Below are positions 1 through 5,989 of a stretch of DNA of 7,728 nucleotides, in pieces. The number at the start of each line of letters is the position of its first letter. Position 1 is the stretch's first letter. Under the pieces are notes generated by a model. It worked only from the letters and a program-made list of their open reading frames with translations, was not told where the DNA came from and did not search any database. The stretch spans positions 1 to 7,728 of the forward strand of contig JADHQX010000055.1 of NCBI GenBank assembly GCA_016777745.1, read 5' to 3'. The DNA comes from Candidatus Pelagibacterales bacterium (lineage in GTDB: Bacteria; Pseudomonadota; Alphaproteobacteria; Pelagibacterales; AG-422-B15). Position numbers and translations under genes: made by a program.

Positions 1-713
1 CTAACCCACTCGAACTGTTTATCGAGAGCGGCTTGGTTGGCGCCGGTGACCACAAAACCACCACCGGAGATCTCAAATTGCGCCCGGGCATACCCTCGAG
101 CGTCGAGGCCTTGGTTAATGCCTGGCAGGATGGATTCCGTCAAATACTTTGGCGTACAGAAGGCATGCAGCATGACGCCATCACAGGCGCGTGCCGCAAC
201 TTTCATCATGGCGGGTCCAACGGCTGCTATGTGTAATTTGGGTAACGCACTGGTTAGAGGCTCGGGCGTGAAATTGGGCGTCATCAGACTAAACTGATAG
301 TGCTTACCCTCATATTGGAGCGGTGTGCCATCCCGCCAGCAAGCCCAAATCGCTTGGATTGCTTCGATATATTCCCGAAGTCGAGGCGCGGGCGGGGACC
401 AAGGGACGCTGAAGCGTCTCTGATTATGCCCCTTCACTTGGCTACCTAGGCCCAAGACGAACCGGCCGGCTGTGGCGTATTGCAGATCCCATGCGAGACC
501 GGCTGCCACCATTGGGCTGCGGGCGAAGGCAATTGCCACATTGGTTCGCAGCTCCAACTGCTGGCTGTGCACCGCCGCGATGGCCAGCGGTAAAAATGGG
601 TTGTGACGGTTTTCTTGAGTTGATAAGCCTGAGAACCCGTTGTTTTCTGCCGCTTGGGCTAGGCTGGGGATATCATTGAGACGCTCGGCGGGGACGCCAG
701 TGAGAATTTTCAT
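1..713 (-). CDS. Luciferase-like monooxygenase (LLM), TIGR03617-type F420-dependent oxidoreductase, C-terminus cut by window edge
   Basis: Reading the minus strand from the ATG at 713 gives 237 uninterrupted codons that run off the left edge, so the C-terminal part is missing. The protein begins MKILTGVPAE and should fold as a bacterial-luciferase TIM barrel. Family-like segments are visible: RFVLGLGSQVKGH at residues 84-96, then RRFSVPWSPPAPRLREY at 99-115, LMTPNFTP at 143-150, and KVAARACDGVMLHAFCTP at 171-188. This order matches what I recall of the LLM subfamily TIGR03617, annotated as F420-dependent. Whether this host uses F420 or FMN cannot be told here, and the substrate is unknown. 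It would be a soluble cytoplasmic enzyme. The Shine-Dalgarno signal is weak (CAGGCAG, somewhat far from the ATG). It lies 107 bp after the preceding small ORF on the same strand, so it may have its own promoter. Confidence 0.9.
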   Translation of the reverse strand, partial: MKILTGVPAERLNDIPSLAQAAENNGFSGLSTQENRHNPFLPLAIAAVHSQQLELRTNVAIAFARSPMVAAGLAWDLQYATAGRFVLGLGSQVKGHNQRRFSVPWSPPAPRLREYIEAIQAIWACWRDGTPLQYEGKHYQFSLMTPNFTPEPLTSALPKLHIAAVGPAMMKVAARACDGVMLHAFCTPKYLTESILPGINQGLDARGYARAQFEISGGGFVVTGANQAALDKQFEWV

Positions 714-778
714 AGCTGATCTGCCTGAGCAAGGACGTAGATAGTCGCACAGATTTTCTAACCCTCGCAACCTGGGCG

Positions 779-797
779 AAGGCTGGGGCAGCCTTTT
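779..797 (+). terminator. Hairpin followed by TTTT on the plus strand, terminator-like but poorly placed
   Basis: AAGGCTG (779-785) pairs with CAGCCTT (789-795) around a GGG loop, and the T-run ends at 797. On the plus strand this looks like a short intrinsic terminator. The flanking genes are all on the minus strand, where the hairpin is followed by CGCCC rather than T residues. It may therefore stop antisense transcription or be chance. Confidence 0.25.
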
Positions 798-812
798 GAT
801 TGCTCGGAAATC

Positions 813-840
813 TCCAGGCGCTAGGAGATTAAAGCCTGGA
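813..840 (-). repeat. 7-bp inverted repeat spanning the small ORF stop codon
   Basis: TCCAGGC (813-819) and GCCTGGA (834-840) are perfect complements separated by 14 bases, and the TAG stop of the 58-codon ORF (821-823) lies in the loop. Transcribed on the minus strand it could form a stem-loop at the 3' end of the YeiH/small-ORF message. No T-run follows, so it is not a standard intrinsic terminator. It could be a 3' stabilising structure or a factor-dependent stop. Confidence 0.3.
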
Positions 841-997
841 TGCCAAAGGCCAAGTACGCCAAGAACACCGTCAGTGCGATGAGACCTTGGGTATCAATGA
901 GGGGTGATTTGAATTTCATGAGTGCGATGGTAGTCAAGGCGCGGTAGGCAGAGAAATACCGATTTCGCCTATGCTTAGCGCCAAGGACGCTAATCAT
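821..997 (-). CDS. Possible 58-residue single-span membrane peptide
   Basis: An ATG at 997 opens 58 codons ending in TAG at 821. A GTG directly before it is also in frame, with a stop (TAA) three codons before the ATG. The N-terminal half is basic (AKHRRNR at residues 7-13). Residues 38-57 form a continuous hydrophobic stretch (GLIALTVFLAYLAFGIQALI) typical of one membrane helix, giving a likely N-in orientation. An internal ATG at residue 27 would give a 32-residue version starting MKFKSPLIDTQG. It starts 24 bp after the YeiH stop on the same strand, so it could be co-transcribed. Neither start has a Shine-Dalgarno motif, and I recognise no family. It could also be a chance ORF or a remnant of a larger membrane gene. 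Confidence 0.35.
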   Translation of the reverse strand: MISVLGAKHRRNRYFSAYRALTTIALMKFKSPLIDTQGLIALTVFLAYLAFGIQALIS

Positions 998-1021
998 CAC
1001 GGACGTTTAGATTTTAGTGTC

Positions 1022-1957
1022 CTAGGGTACGAGGGTCATCACCAAAAATAGGGCGCTTGGCGCGACCAGGCACCACAATCCGGTTGCGAAGACGAACAGC
1101 TTCGGCTGAATGCTCCGCAGGGTTGCGAGCGAGATTTCTAGCCCGATGATAAATAACGCCAAAACCAATAGTGCTTTTGAGAGCCAGGCGGCACTGACGA
1201 GTACGAGCGGCGGCAAACTGATCAGTGAGCCCATGATACTGGCGATGACAAATAGCAATACAAAAGGCGGTAGCCCAATGCCGCGACCCTTGCGGCGATA
1301 AATGAGGCTGAGCAACAGCGCCGTCGGGATCAGCCAGAGGGTTCGACCCAGTTTGAGGGTCGTTGCAATTTGGGCCGCCTCGTCACCGTAGAGCTGTGCG
1401 GTTGCCACCACACTGGCTGTGTCGTGAATAGCCAGCGCCGACCAGATTCCGAATTGGGCCTGGCTGAGGTCCAAGAACTGACCAATTGCGGGAAAGGTCA
1501 GTAAGGCGACCGCATTCATCGTAAAAATAAGGCCTAAAACTGCGCCGGTTTCCATCGGCTTGGCGTTAATGATGGGCGACAGGGTCACAACCGCGGTGCC
1601 GCCGCAGATCGCGCTGCCAGCGGTTACCAGCAGGCCCTGGCGCTTGGGTAGGTTCAACAGTCGATAGCCCAGAAGTCCCAGGGCCGCAACACACAGGACA
1701 TAGCCGGCGACAACCCAGGTGTAATCACTCGAGATGCGCAGGAGTTGCTCGCCCTGAATCCCCAAACCCAATAAAACGATGCCAGTTTGCAGGCTGTATC
1801 GGCCGATTGTGCGGGTGTCGGTCAACCCCTTTGCGCCGCCCGTGATTGCGATTGCGGCGCCGATTAAAAAGGCGACAGCTGGGTTCCCAAACCAAATCAG
1901 CAATCCAGCAAGGCCTACAATCATGGCGGACAAGGCAACCGGCATGGTGGTTCTCAT
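1022..1957 (-). CDS. yeiH: YeiH/UPF0324 family putative sulfate exporter, integral membrane protein
   Basis: The 311-residue protein is strongly hydrophobic with about ten predicted membrane segments and no large soluble domain. Two signatures of the YeiH (PF03601, Cons_hypoth698) family are visible: GSAICGGTAVV at residues 114-124 and AIHDTASVVATAQ at 176-188. Both lie in paired half-membrane regions expected to line the transport path. A KLGRTLWLIP segment at 202-211 and a second-half hydrophobic repeat also fit. The family is annotated as putative sulfate or sulfite exporters, mostly by association with sulfonate breakdown; the substrate here is unproven and no sulfonate gene is nearby. 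It is somewhat shorter than the roughly 340-350 residues common in the family. The ATG at 1957 is preceded by an in-frame TAA seven codons upstream and has no Shine-Dalgarno motif. It follows the exporter gene by 42 bp and is probably in the same transcript. Confidence 0.93.
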   Translation of the reverse strand: MRTTMPVALSAMIVGLAGLLIWFGNPAVAFLIGAAIAITGGAKGLTDTRTIGRYSLQTGIVLLGLGIQGEQLLRISSDYTWVVAGYVLCVAALGLLGYRLLNLPKRQGLLVTAGSAICGGTAVVTLSPIINAKPMETGAVLGLIFTMNAVALLTFPAIGQFLDLSQAQFGIWSALAIHDTASVVATAQLYGDEAAQIATTLKLGRTLWLIPTALLLSLIYRRKGRGIGLPPFVLLFVIASIMGSLISLPPLVLVSAAWLSKALLVLALFIIGLEISLATLRSIQPKLFVFATGLWCLVAPSALFLVMTLVP

Positions 1958-1999
1958 TAAAAGTTTCGCGTAGTCGGATTATTCCTGATTACCACTGCT

Positions 2000-4528
2000 T
2001 TAGACAGCCCGGCCTGGTAGTAAACCGCGCTGACTGAAAAAAGATAAAAGGCTGGGTAATAAAAATAAGCTCAGGAACAATAGCCAGGCAATCGCAATGG
2101 TCAGCAAGAGGCCGATCGAGGCTGCGCCTTGATGCGGGCTTAAAATCAGTGATAAAAAAGTGCCGAGGGTTGTCAGGCCACTGATGAGGACTGCGCGACG
2201 GGTGGCTCGTTGATGCCTTAATGCGCCGCCCTTGAAGAATCGATGGGTCACGTGGACACCTGAATCAACTCCCAGCCCGATGATGAGCGGCACGACCAGG
2301 ATGTTCGCCATGTTGAGGTTTAAGCCTAAAAAACTGCTCATAGCAAAGGTGAGAATCAAGGTGAAAGCAATGGGCACCAATACCAGGCATGCTGTTAAAA
2401 CATTGCGAAAATACAGTACCAAGCAAATGATGACTCCAACTAGCGTGAGGAAGATGGCTTCTTGAAAAGCGTTAACCACAACCTCGCCAATGCCCCACTC
2501 AACCGCACTGCGCCCAGCAATCATCGGCGCGACGGTGCGAACGTCGTTGATAAATTGGTCCGTGCGGGCTTTGTCGGTTAGCGTAAGGCGAGGTTGTACA
2601 GAAATCAGGTGTTGCCCTTGCGAGCTGATGAGTCTTTGTTGCAGCGCCTTTGGTAGCGCGCTAAAGGTAAACGGCGCCGCGTCAAGGAGGTTCCGTAGAT
2701 CCCGCTTTGATCGACTTAATTGTTGGGCAAGGGCTGCATCAAATAGCGCGACTTTTGCCGGGTCGGATTCGAGGGTCTTGGCAAAGGTTACGATCTGCTG
2801 AGCGGTTTGAAGGCTCTGACCTTTTAAACTGGGGATCTGGTCTTGCAGATATTCGAGGGCGGCCGCCAGTGGGAGGGGCTGCTCATCAATCTCGGGCGGC
2901 GCCCATAAATCACGGTAAAGCTCGGCAACCGCCATGATCTGGTGTTGCTTATCGGTTTGCGCTGTTGGGATAACATCTGCTGGGGTTTGAACGCTTGCAA
3001 CCGATTCGAGTGCAGCCAATCCCTTTTTGAGTCGACTGGCTTCTTGCGCCGTGTCTGCGAGCAAGACAACGCTATAGTCCGTCTGTTGCCCATTCTCCTG
3101 TAAGCGGGTTAGGGCTTTCATACCCGGGGAGTCAGCGTCACGCATACTGAGCACGCTATAATTAAATTCTAAATGGCTCGCCAGATACAGTGCACCAGGC
3201 ATAGCGGCCAGAAGGATAAGGGTTAAAGGCGTTTGATACTTGGGCAGCCATTTGACGGGTAAAAAGGTTAAGGCCGGCGGCTTTTTTAAGGGTGGCCACA
3301 GGGTTAAGAAAGCCGGAATTATCAGCAGCGTCAACAGGAGCGCAATGACCATGCCGCCTGCCGAGATAATGCCTAATTCGGCCATGCCCGTGTACGCCGT
3401 TGGCGTGAAGGACAAAAAGGCAATCGCCGATGTTACGGTGCAGAGGGCGAGCGCTGGCGCCATGTCTTGGATTGCAGCGATCATGGTGTCGGAATTGGTT
3501 GCCTGATCGGCTTGAAGGCGCAAGGCAAGATGGGCCGCAAAATCAACGCCAAGGCCAAAAAACATCACGACAAAAAGCATCGACAAGGTATTGAAGCTGC
3601 CGATGGTGAGGGTTGCATACCCGAGGGTCAAGCCAACCCCTGTGAGCAGCACCAAAAAGATCGCTGAGATGGTTCTGACGTCGCCGATACCGACGAGCAA
3701 AATAACGCCCAAAATCAGAATCGATGCGACCCCGGCAATTTCGATGCCGGTCAGTGCAGCGCTGATTTCCTCATGGGCCAGGACGACCTCGCCCGTTAAT
3801 TCAATCTCAATTGATTCGGGCAAGGCTTGTTGATCAATAATCGAGCGCAGCGTCCTGACAATCTGCTCATTCGGTAGTGGTTCATCAAGGCTCTGCTTGC
3901 CATTAATAATAATGAGGTTGAAAAAATCGGTTTGTTCTGGGGATACAAGCGGATAAAAAGCCTGAGCCGTTGGCTGGCCTGCCAGCAGGCCTTCAATAGC
4001 ATGTTGCAAGGTAATGGGTAGGGGTTGCCCGCTCTGAACCCCCAGCATATCGGCAATAATGAGTAGCGTCGCGGCAAGGGTTGGCTGTTCACTCAGGCGC
4101 TGCAGCACGCCGAAATTGAATTCAGCGCCTTGCAACCATTTGGTAAGGTCCGCGGGTTCGAGAAAATACAGTCTGTGGGCTTTGATAAACGGCTCGACGG
4201 CGGGCGCGAACACTTGGTCAAACCCGCCGCGCGCGTCAAATGCGTCTTTGAGTAATTGGGTTGCAGTCTCCACCTCGAATGCGTCCCTGCCGCGCACCAC
4301 CACGAGGGCGGTTTGTTGATAGGTGGGAAAGGCGGCCTGAAAGGCTTGGTTGCTTTGGTACCAGTTCTGATCGCCCTTGGGTTGAATGAGTTGCCCAAGA
4401 TCAGAGTTCAGTCGGCCTTCCAATAAAAAGGTACCAGCGCCGCCAATACCGAGCCCAACGCATACCAGCAAGAGCATTTTCGCATGGGTTAACGCGCCCC
4501 GGATGAAGCGGGCGAGGCCAATCCTCAT
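2000..4528 (-). CDS. RND/MMPL superfamily exporter, HpnN-like, 842 residues
   Basis: This is a full-length two-repeat RND transporter of the inner membrane. Each half has one membrane helix, a periplasmic domain, then five helices. Half one: TM1 near 18-36, periplasmic region 38-260, helices between 262 and 412, with GLGVDFAAH at 325-333. Half two: TM7 near 433-451, periplasmic region 452-685, helices from 690 to 830, with GLGVDSGVH at 751-759. The repeated GLGVD motifs carry the aspartates expected to serve proton coupling. The N-terminal periplasmic segment (NSDLGQLI at 41-48, then ALVVV at 74-78 and LYFLEPADL at 120-128) resembles HpnN, the transporter that shuttles hopanoids to the outer membrane, and the length fits that family. 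Hopanoid synthesis genes are not in this window, so the cargo may be another lipid. Its ATG overlaps the upstream glycosyltransferase stop as ATGA (4525-4528), implying translational coupling; no strong Shine-Dalgarno motif is present. Confidence 0.93.
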   Translation of the reverse strand: MRIGLARFIRGALTHAKMLLLVCVGLGIGGAGTFLLEGRLNSDLGQLIQPKGDQNWYQSNQAFQAAFPTYQQTALVVVRGRDAFEVETATQLLKDAFDARGGFDQVFAPAVEPFIKAHRLYFLEPADLTKWLQGAEFNFGVLQRLSEQPTLAATLLIIADMLGVQSGQPLPITLQHAIEGLLAGQPTAQAFYPLVSPEQTDFFNLIIINGKQSLDEPLPNEQIVRTLRSIIDQQALPESIEIELTGEVVLAHEEISAALTGIEIAGVASILILGVILLVGIGDVRTISAIFLVLLTGVGLTLGYATLTIGSFNTLSMLFVVMFFGLGVDFAAHLALRLQADQATNSDTMIAAIQDMAPALALCTVTSAIAFLSFTPTAYTGMAELGIISAGGMVIALLLTLLIIPAFLTLWPPLKKPPALTFLPVKWLPKYQTPLTLILLAAMPGALYLASHLEFNYSVLSMRDADSPGMKALTRLQENGQQTDYSVVLLADTAQEASRLKKGLAALESVASVQTPADVIPTAQTDKQHQIMAVAELYRDLWAPPEIDEQPLPLAAALEYLQDQIPSLKGQSLQTAQQIVTFAKTLESDPAKVALFDAALAQQLSRSKRDLRNLLDAAPFTFSALPKALQQRLISSQGQHLISVQPRLTLTDKARTDQFINDVRTVAPMIAGRSAVEWGIGEVVVNAFQEAIFLTLVGVIICLVLYFRNVLTACLVLVPIAFTLILTFAMSSFLGLNLNMANILVVPLIIGLGVDSGVHVTHRFFKGGALRHQRATRRAVLISGLTTLGTFLSLILSPHQGAASIGLLLTIAIAWLLFLSLFLLPSLLSFFSQRGLLPGRAV

Positions 4529-5721
4529 GAGGCATGACCCGCGTCGGTCATGGGTTTTACCGCTTCGGACTTCGACTTGTCGCCGAGCACGCGATGATAG
4601 AGATTGGCCAATTCTGCGGCGGAGGCCTCATGGCGCCGGGTGAGTGCAAACGCTCGATTGTGGTCTGCCAGAAATTGGCGGGCGCCAGGATTCGATAACA
4701 AGGCATCTAGTTTTTGGGTGAGCATGTTTGGCACCTCATCGGTAAAGGCGCCCATTGGGTCTTGGATGAGCTCGGATAAGGCACTGGTTTTAGTTCGATT
4801 AAGTAGGGTTGGGCAGCCGGCCGCCATGGCTTCGAGCGCGCTCATGCCCTCTAATTCAACCCGGCTACACTGCACAAAGACGTCGGCTGTTTCATACAGG
4901 TCCTTAAGTTGCTCGTCTGTCACGCGACCGATCGTGGCGCTTACGCCCAGGCTTGCAGCGAGTCGCTTGAGGTGCGCGCTAGTGGGGCCGGTGCCTGCGA
5001 GTGTTACGTGGATTTTGGCTCGATACTGTGATTGCGCGGCAGCCTTAAGTAGCAGCGGTTGTTGCTTCTCTTGCGCGAGGCGACCAACGCTTAATATTTG
5101 GAATTGATCGGATGGGGTCTGGCGGCGGCTGCCTGCAAAAAAATTGGCGGTGATGCCGTTGGAGAGGACATCGATTGGCCGGGATACGCCGTGTTGTATT
5201 AAGAGCTTCTTGGCAAATTCAGAGGGTGCGATGACCTGATCCGAGGGTTGATAAAATTGACTCACAAACAATCGATAGAGACTACGGGTCACGAAGGCTT
5301 GGTTAAGTCTGAGGTTGCGTTGGATATTCTCAGGCTGAACATGAAACGAGCTGATAACGGGTTTGCCAAGCCGTCGGGCGACTCGGATGGCTTGGTGTGC
5401 TAAAAGAAATGGGTATTGCACATGGATCAGGTCACAATCAGCGACAACGCGCTCCAGCAATCGACGCGTCGGTCGCGCCAATGGGGCTTGCATCTGGTCA
5501 ATAATCCGATTGGCGCCTGGAATCGATAACTTGGGAAAATGAATTTCGTTATTTGCAGTCTGATCTGAGGCATTGCCCGTTTTTAGAATTTTGAAGTTGA
5601 ATTGATTCGAAAGGGCGGCCACAAATCGCCGAGTCGAGACCACCGTACCATTGAATGGAAAATCCCAAGGATCAATCACAAGCCCAATGGTTGGCTTCGA
5701 CGTCATGGCGCGTAGCGGCAT
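4525..5721 (-). CDS. GT4 family glycosyltransferase, possibly acting on a lipid acceptor
   Basis: This is a GT-B fold retaining glycosyltransferase of about the usual GT4 length (398 residues from the first ATG). Visible elements are the N-terminal acceptor-side loop PFNGTVVSTRRF (22-33), the DLIHVQYPF strand (97-105), FHVQPENI (126-133), the domain hinge SNGI (187-190), the sugar-nucleotide domain start SVGRLAQEKQ (211-220), GTGP (243-246), and the E-x7-E motif at E289 and E297 within VELEGMSALEAMAAG. The HVQPENI segment recurs in GT4 enzymes that I associate with diacylglycerol glycosylation, so a lipid acceptor is plausible but inferred. It should be cytoplasmic or bound to the inner membrane face. 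Two starts are possible: ATG 5721 or ATG 5706. The latter (MTSKPTIGLVIDP) places the first beta strand as usual for the family and is preferred; neither has a clear ribosome binding site. It is the first gene of the minus-strand block and overlaps the exporter by four bases. Confidence 0.93.
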   Translation of the reverse strand: MPLRAMTSKPTIGLVIDPWDFPFNGTVVSTRRFVAALSNQFNFKILKTGNASDQTANNEIHFPKLSIPGANRIIDQMQAPLARPTRRLLERVVADCDLIHVQYPFLLAHQAIRVARRLGKPVISSFHVQPENIQRNLRLNQAFVTRSLYRLFVSQFYQPSDQVIAPSEFAKKLLIQHGVSRPIDVLSNGITANFFAGSRRQTPSDQFQILSVGRLAQEKQQPLLLKAAAQSQYRAKIHVTLAGTGPTSAHLKRLAASLGVSATIGRVTDEQLKDLYETADVFVQCSRVELEGMSALEAMAAGCPTLLNRTKTSALSELIQDPMGAFTDEVPNMLTQKLDALLSNPGARQFLADHNRAFALTRRHEASAAELANLYHRVLGDKSKSEAVKPMTDAGHAS

Positions 5722-5825
5722 CGCGGTGGTTCACGTTTGACCGTTAGGGTGCTTAACGGGCCACATCGTCCAGCAGTGGCTTTTGAATTGGCGCCTGCAG
5801 GGTCGTCGAATTGGGTTTTCAACAT
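5703..5825 (-). CDS. Possible 40-codon leader ORF overlapping the internal GT4 start
   Basis: An ATG at 5825 opens 40 codons (MLKTQFDDPAGANS at the start, REPPRCRYAP at the end) that stop at TGA 5703-5705. That TGA shares ATGA with the second possible GT4 start (5706). A longer version in the same frame begins at 5957 with 84 codons. The peptide resembles no family I know, has no clear ribosome binding site, and its composition is not convincing. The reason to list it is its position: it starts about 16 bases after a predicted minus-strand transcription start and ends exactly where GT4 may begin, as a coupled leader would. Chance is the main alternative. Confidence 0.15.
   Translation of the reverse strand: MLKTQFDDPAGANSKATAGRCGPLSTLTVKREPPRCRYAP
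5741..5759 (-). promoter_or_regulatory. 6-bp inverted repeat in the GT4 leader
   Basis: CCGTTA (5741-5746) and TAACGG (5754-5759) are perfect complements around a 7-base loop. The repeat lies 20 bases upstream of the first GT4 ATG, so in minus-strand mRNA it would form a small hairpin just before the ribosome entry region. As DNA it could equally be a half-site pair for a regulator. Confidence 0.3.
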
Positions 5826-5826
5826 G

Positions 5827-5855
5827 TTGGAAGGATCAAATCTGATTGTTATAGA
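5827..5855 (+). promoter_or_regulatory. Sigma70-like promoter candidate for the GT2 gene
   Basis: TTGGAA at 5827-5832 and TATAGA at 5850-5855 are separated by 17 bases, close to the consensus boxes and optimal spacing. Transcription would start near 5862 and leave a leader of about 128 bases before the GTG at 5990. This is a pattern match only. Confidence 0.4.
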
Positions 5856-5875
5856 CCCGATCATACTGTGATCAA
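5848..5875 (-). promoter_or_regulatory. Sigma70-like promoter candidate for the GT4/exporter block
   Basis: On the minus strand TTGATC (5875-5870) and TATAAC (5853-5848) are spaced by 16 bases. Predicted start of transcription is near 5841, about 120 bases ahead of the first GT4 ATG. Its -10 box shares the TATA at 5850-5853 with the plus-strand candidate, so polymerase could occupy only one at a time. This is a pattern match only. Confidence 0.35.
5859..5873. promoter_or_regulatory. GATCA-N5-TGATC palindrome, candidate operator
   Basis: GATCA (5859-5863) and TGATC (5869-5873) are complementary halves around five bases. The palindrome covers the expected plus-strand start point and overlaps the minus-strand -35 box at 5870-5875, a position where a dimeric repressor could affect both directions. 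No regulator gene is visible in the window and no known operator consensus is claimed. Confidence 0.3.
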
Positions 5876-5989
5876 AGCGAAGCTCAATAGGGGGTGATGC
5901 GATCGCCCTGGCGAAACATTCCGATAACGTCCTTTTCTTATGGGCAAGATCCGCCATAATGTGAGTTCCTTAAAGGCCTGGGACGACGC

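Larger units (their letters stand above)
714..1021. other. 308-bp spacer between the LLM and YeiH genes
   Basis: This stretch lacks any gene of ordinary size. It holds one candidate small membrane ORF (997-821, minus) and two short inverted repeats (779-795 and 813-840), listed separately. I looked for a promoter ahead of the LLM gene on the minus strand. A TATCTA sits at 743-738 but no convincing -35 box lies 16-18 bases upstream of it. No tRNA-like or repeat-array structure is apparent. Confidence 0.6.

Noticed and set aside
33..297. Plus-strand ORFs of 67 and 86 codons near the left edge
   Set aside because: They are antisense to the luciferase-like enzyme, whose family motifs are clear on the minus strand.
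2490..2801. 103-codon plus-strand ORF within the exporter gene
   Set aside because: It is antisense to the continuous, full-length exporter and has a biased Arg/Ser/Cys composition typical of shadow frames.
4604..5107. 167-codon plus-strand ORF
   Set aside because: It lies wholly antisense to the well-supported GT4 gene and its translation shows no motif or domain pattern; it is a by-product of codon bias on the other strand.
5703..5957. 84-codon version of the leader ORF as an independent gene
   Set aside because: Its extra N-terminal part lies across the predicted promoters and has no domain-like pattern; only the 40-codon part is kept, at low confidence.
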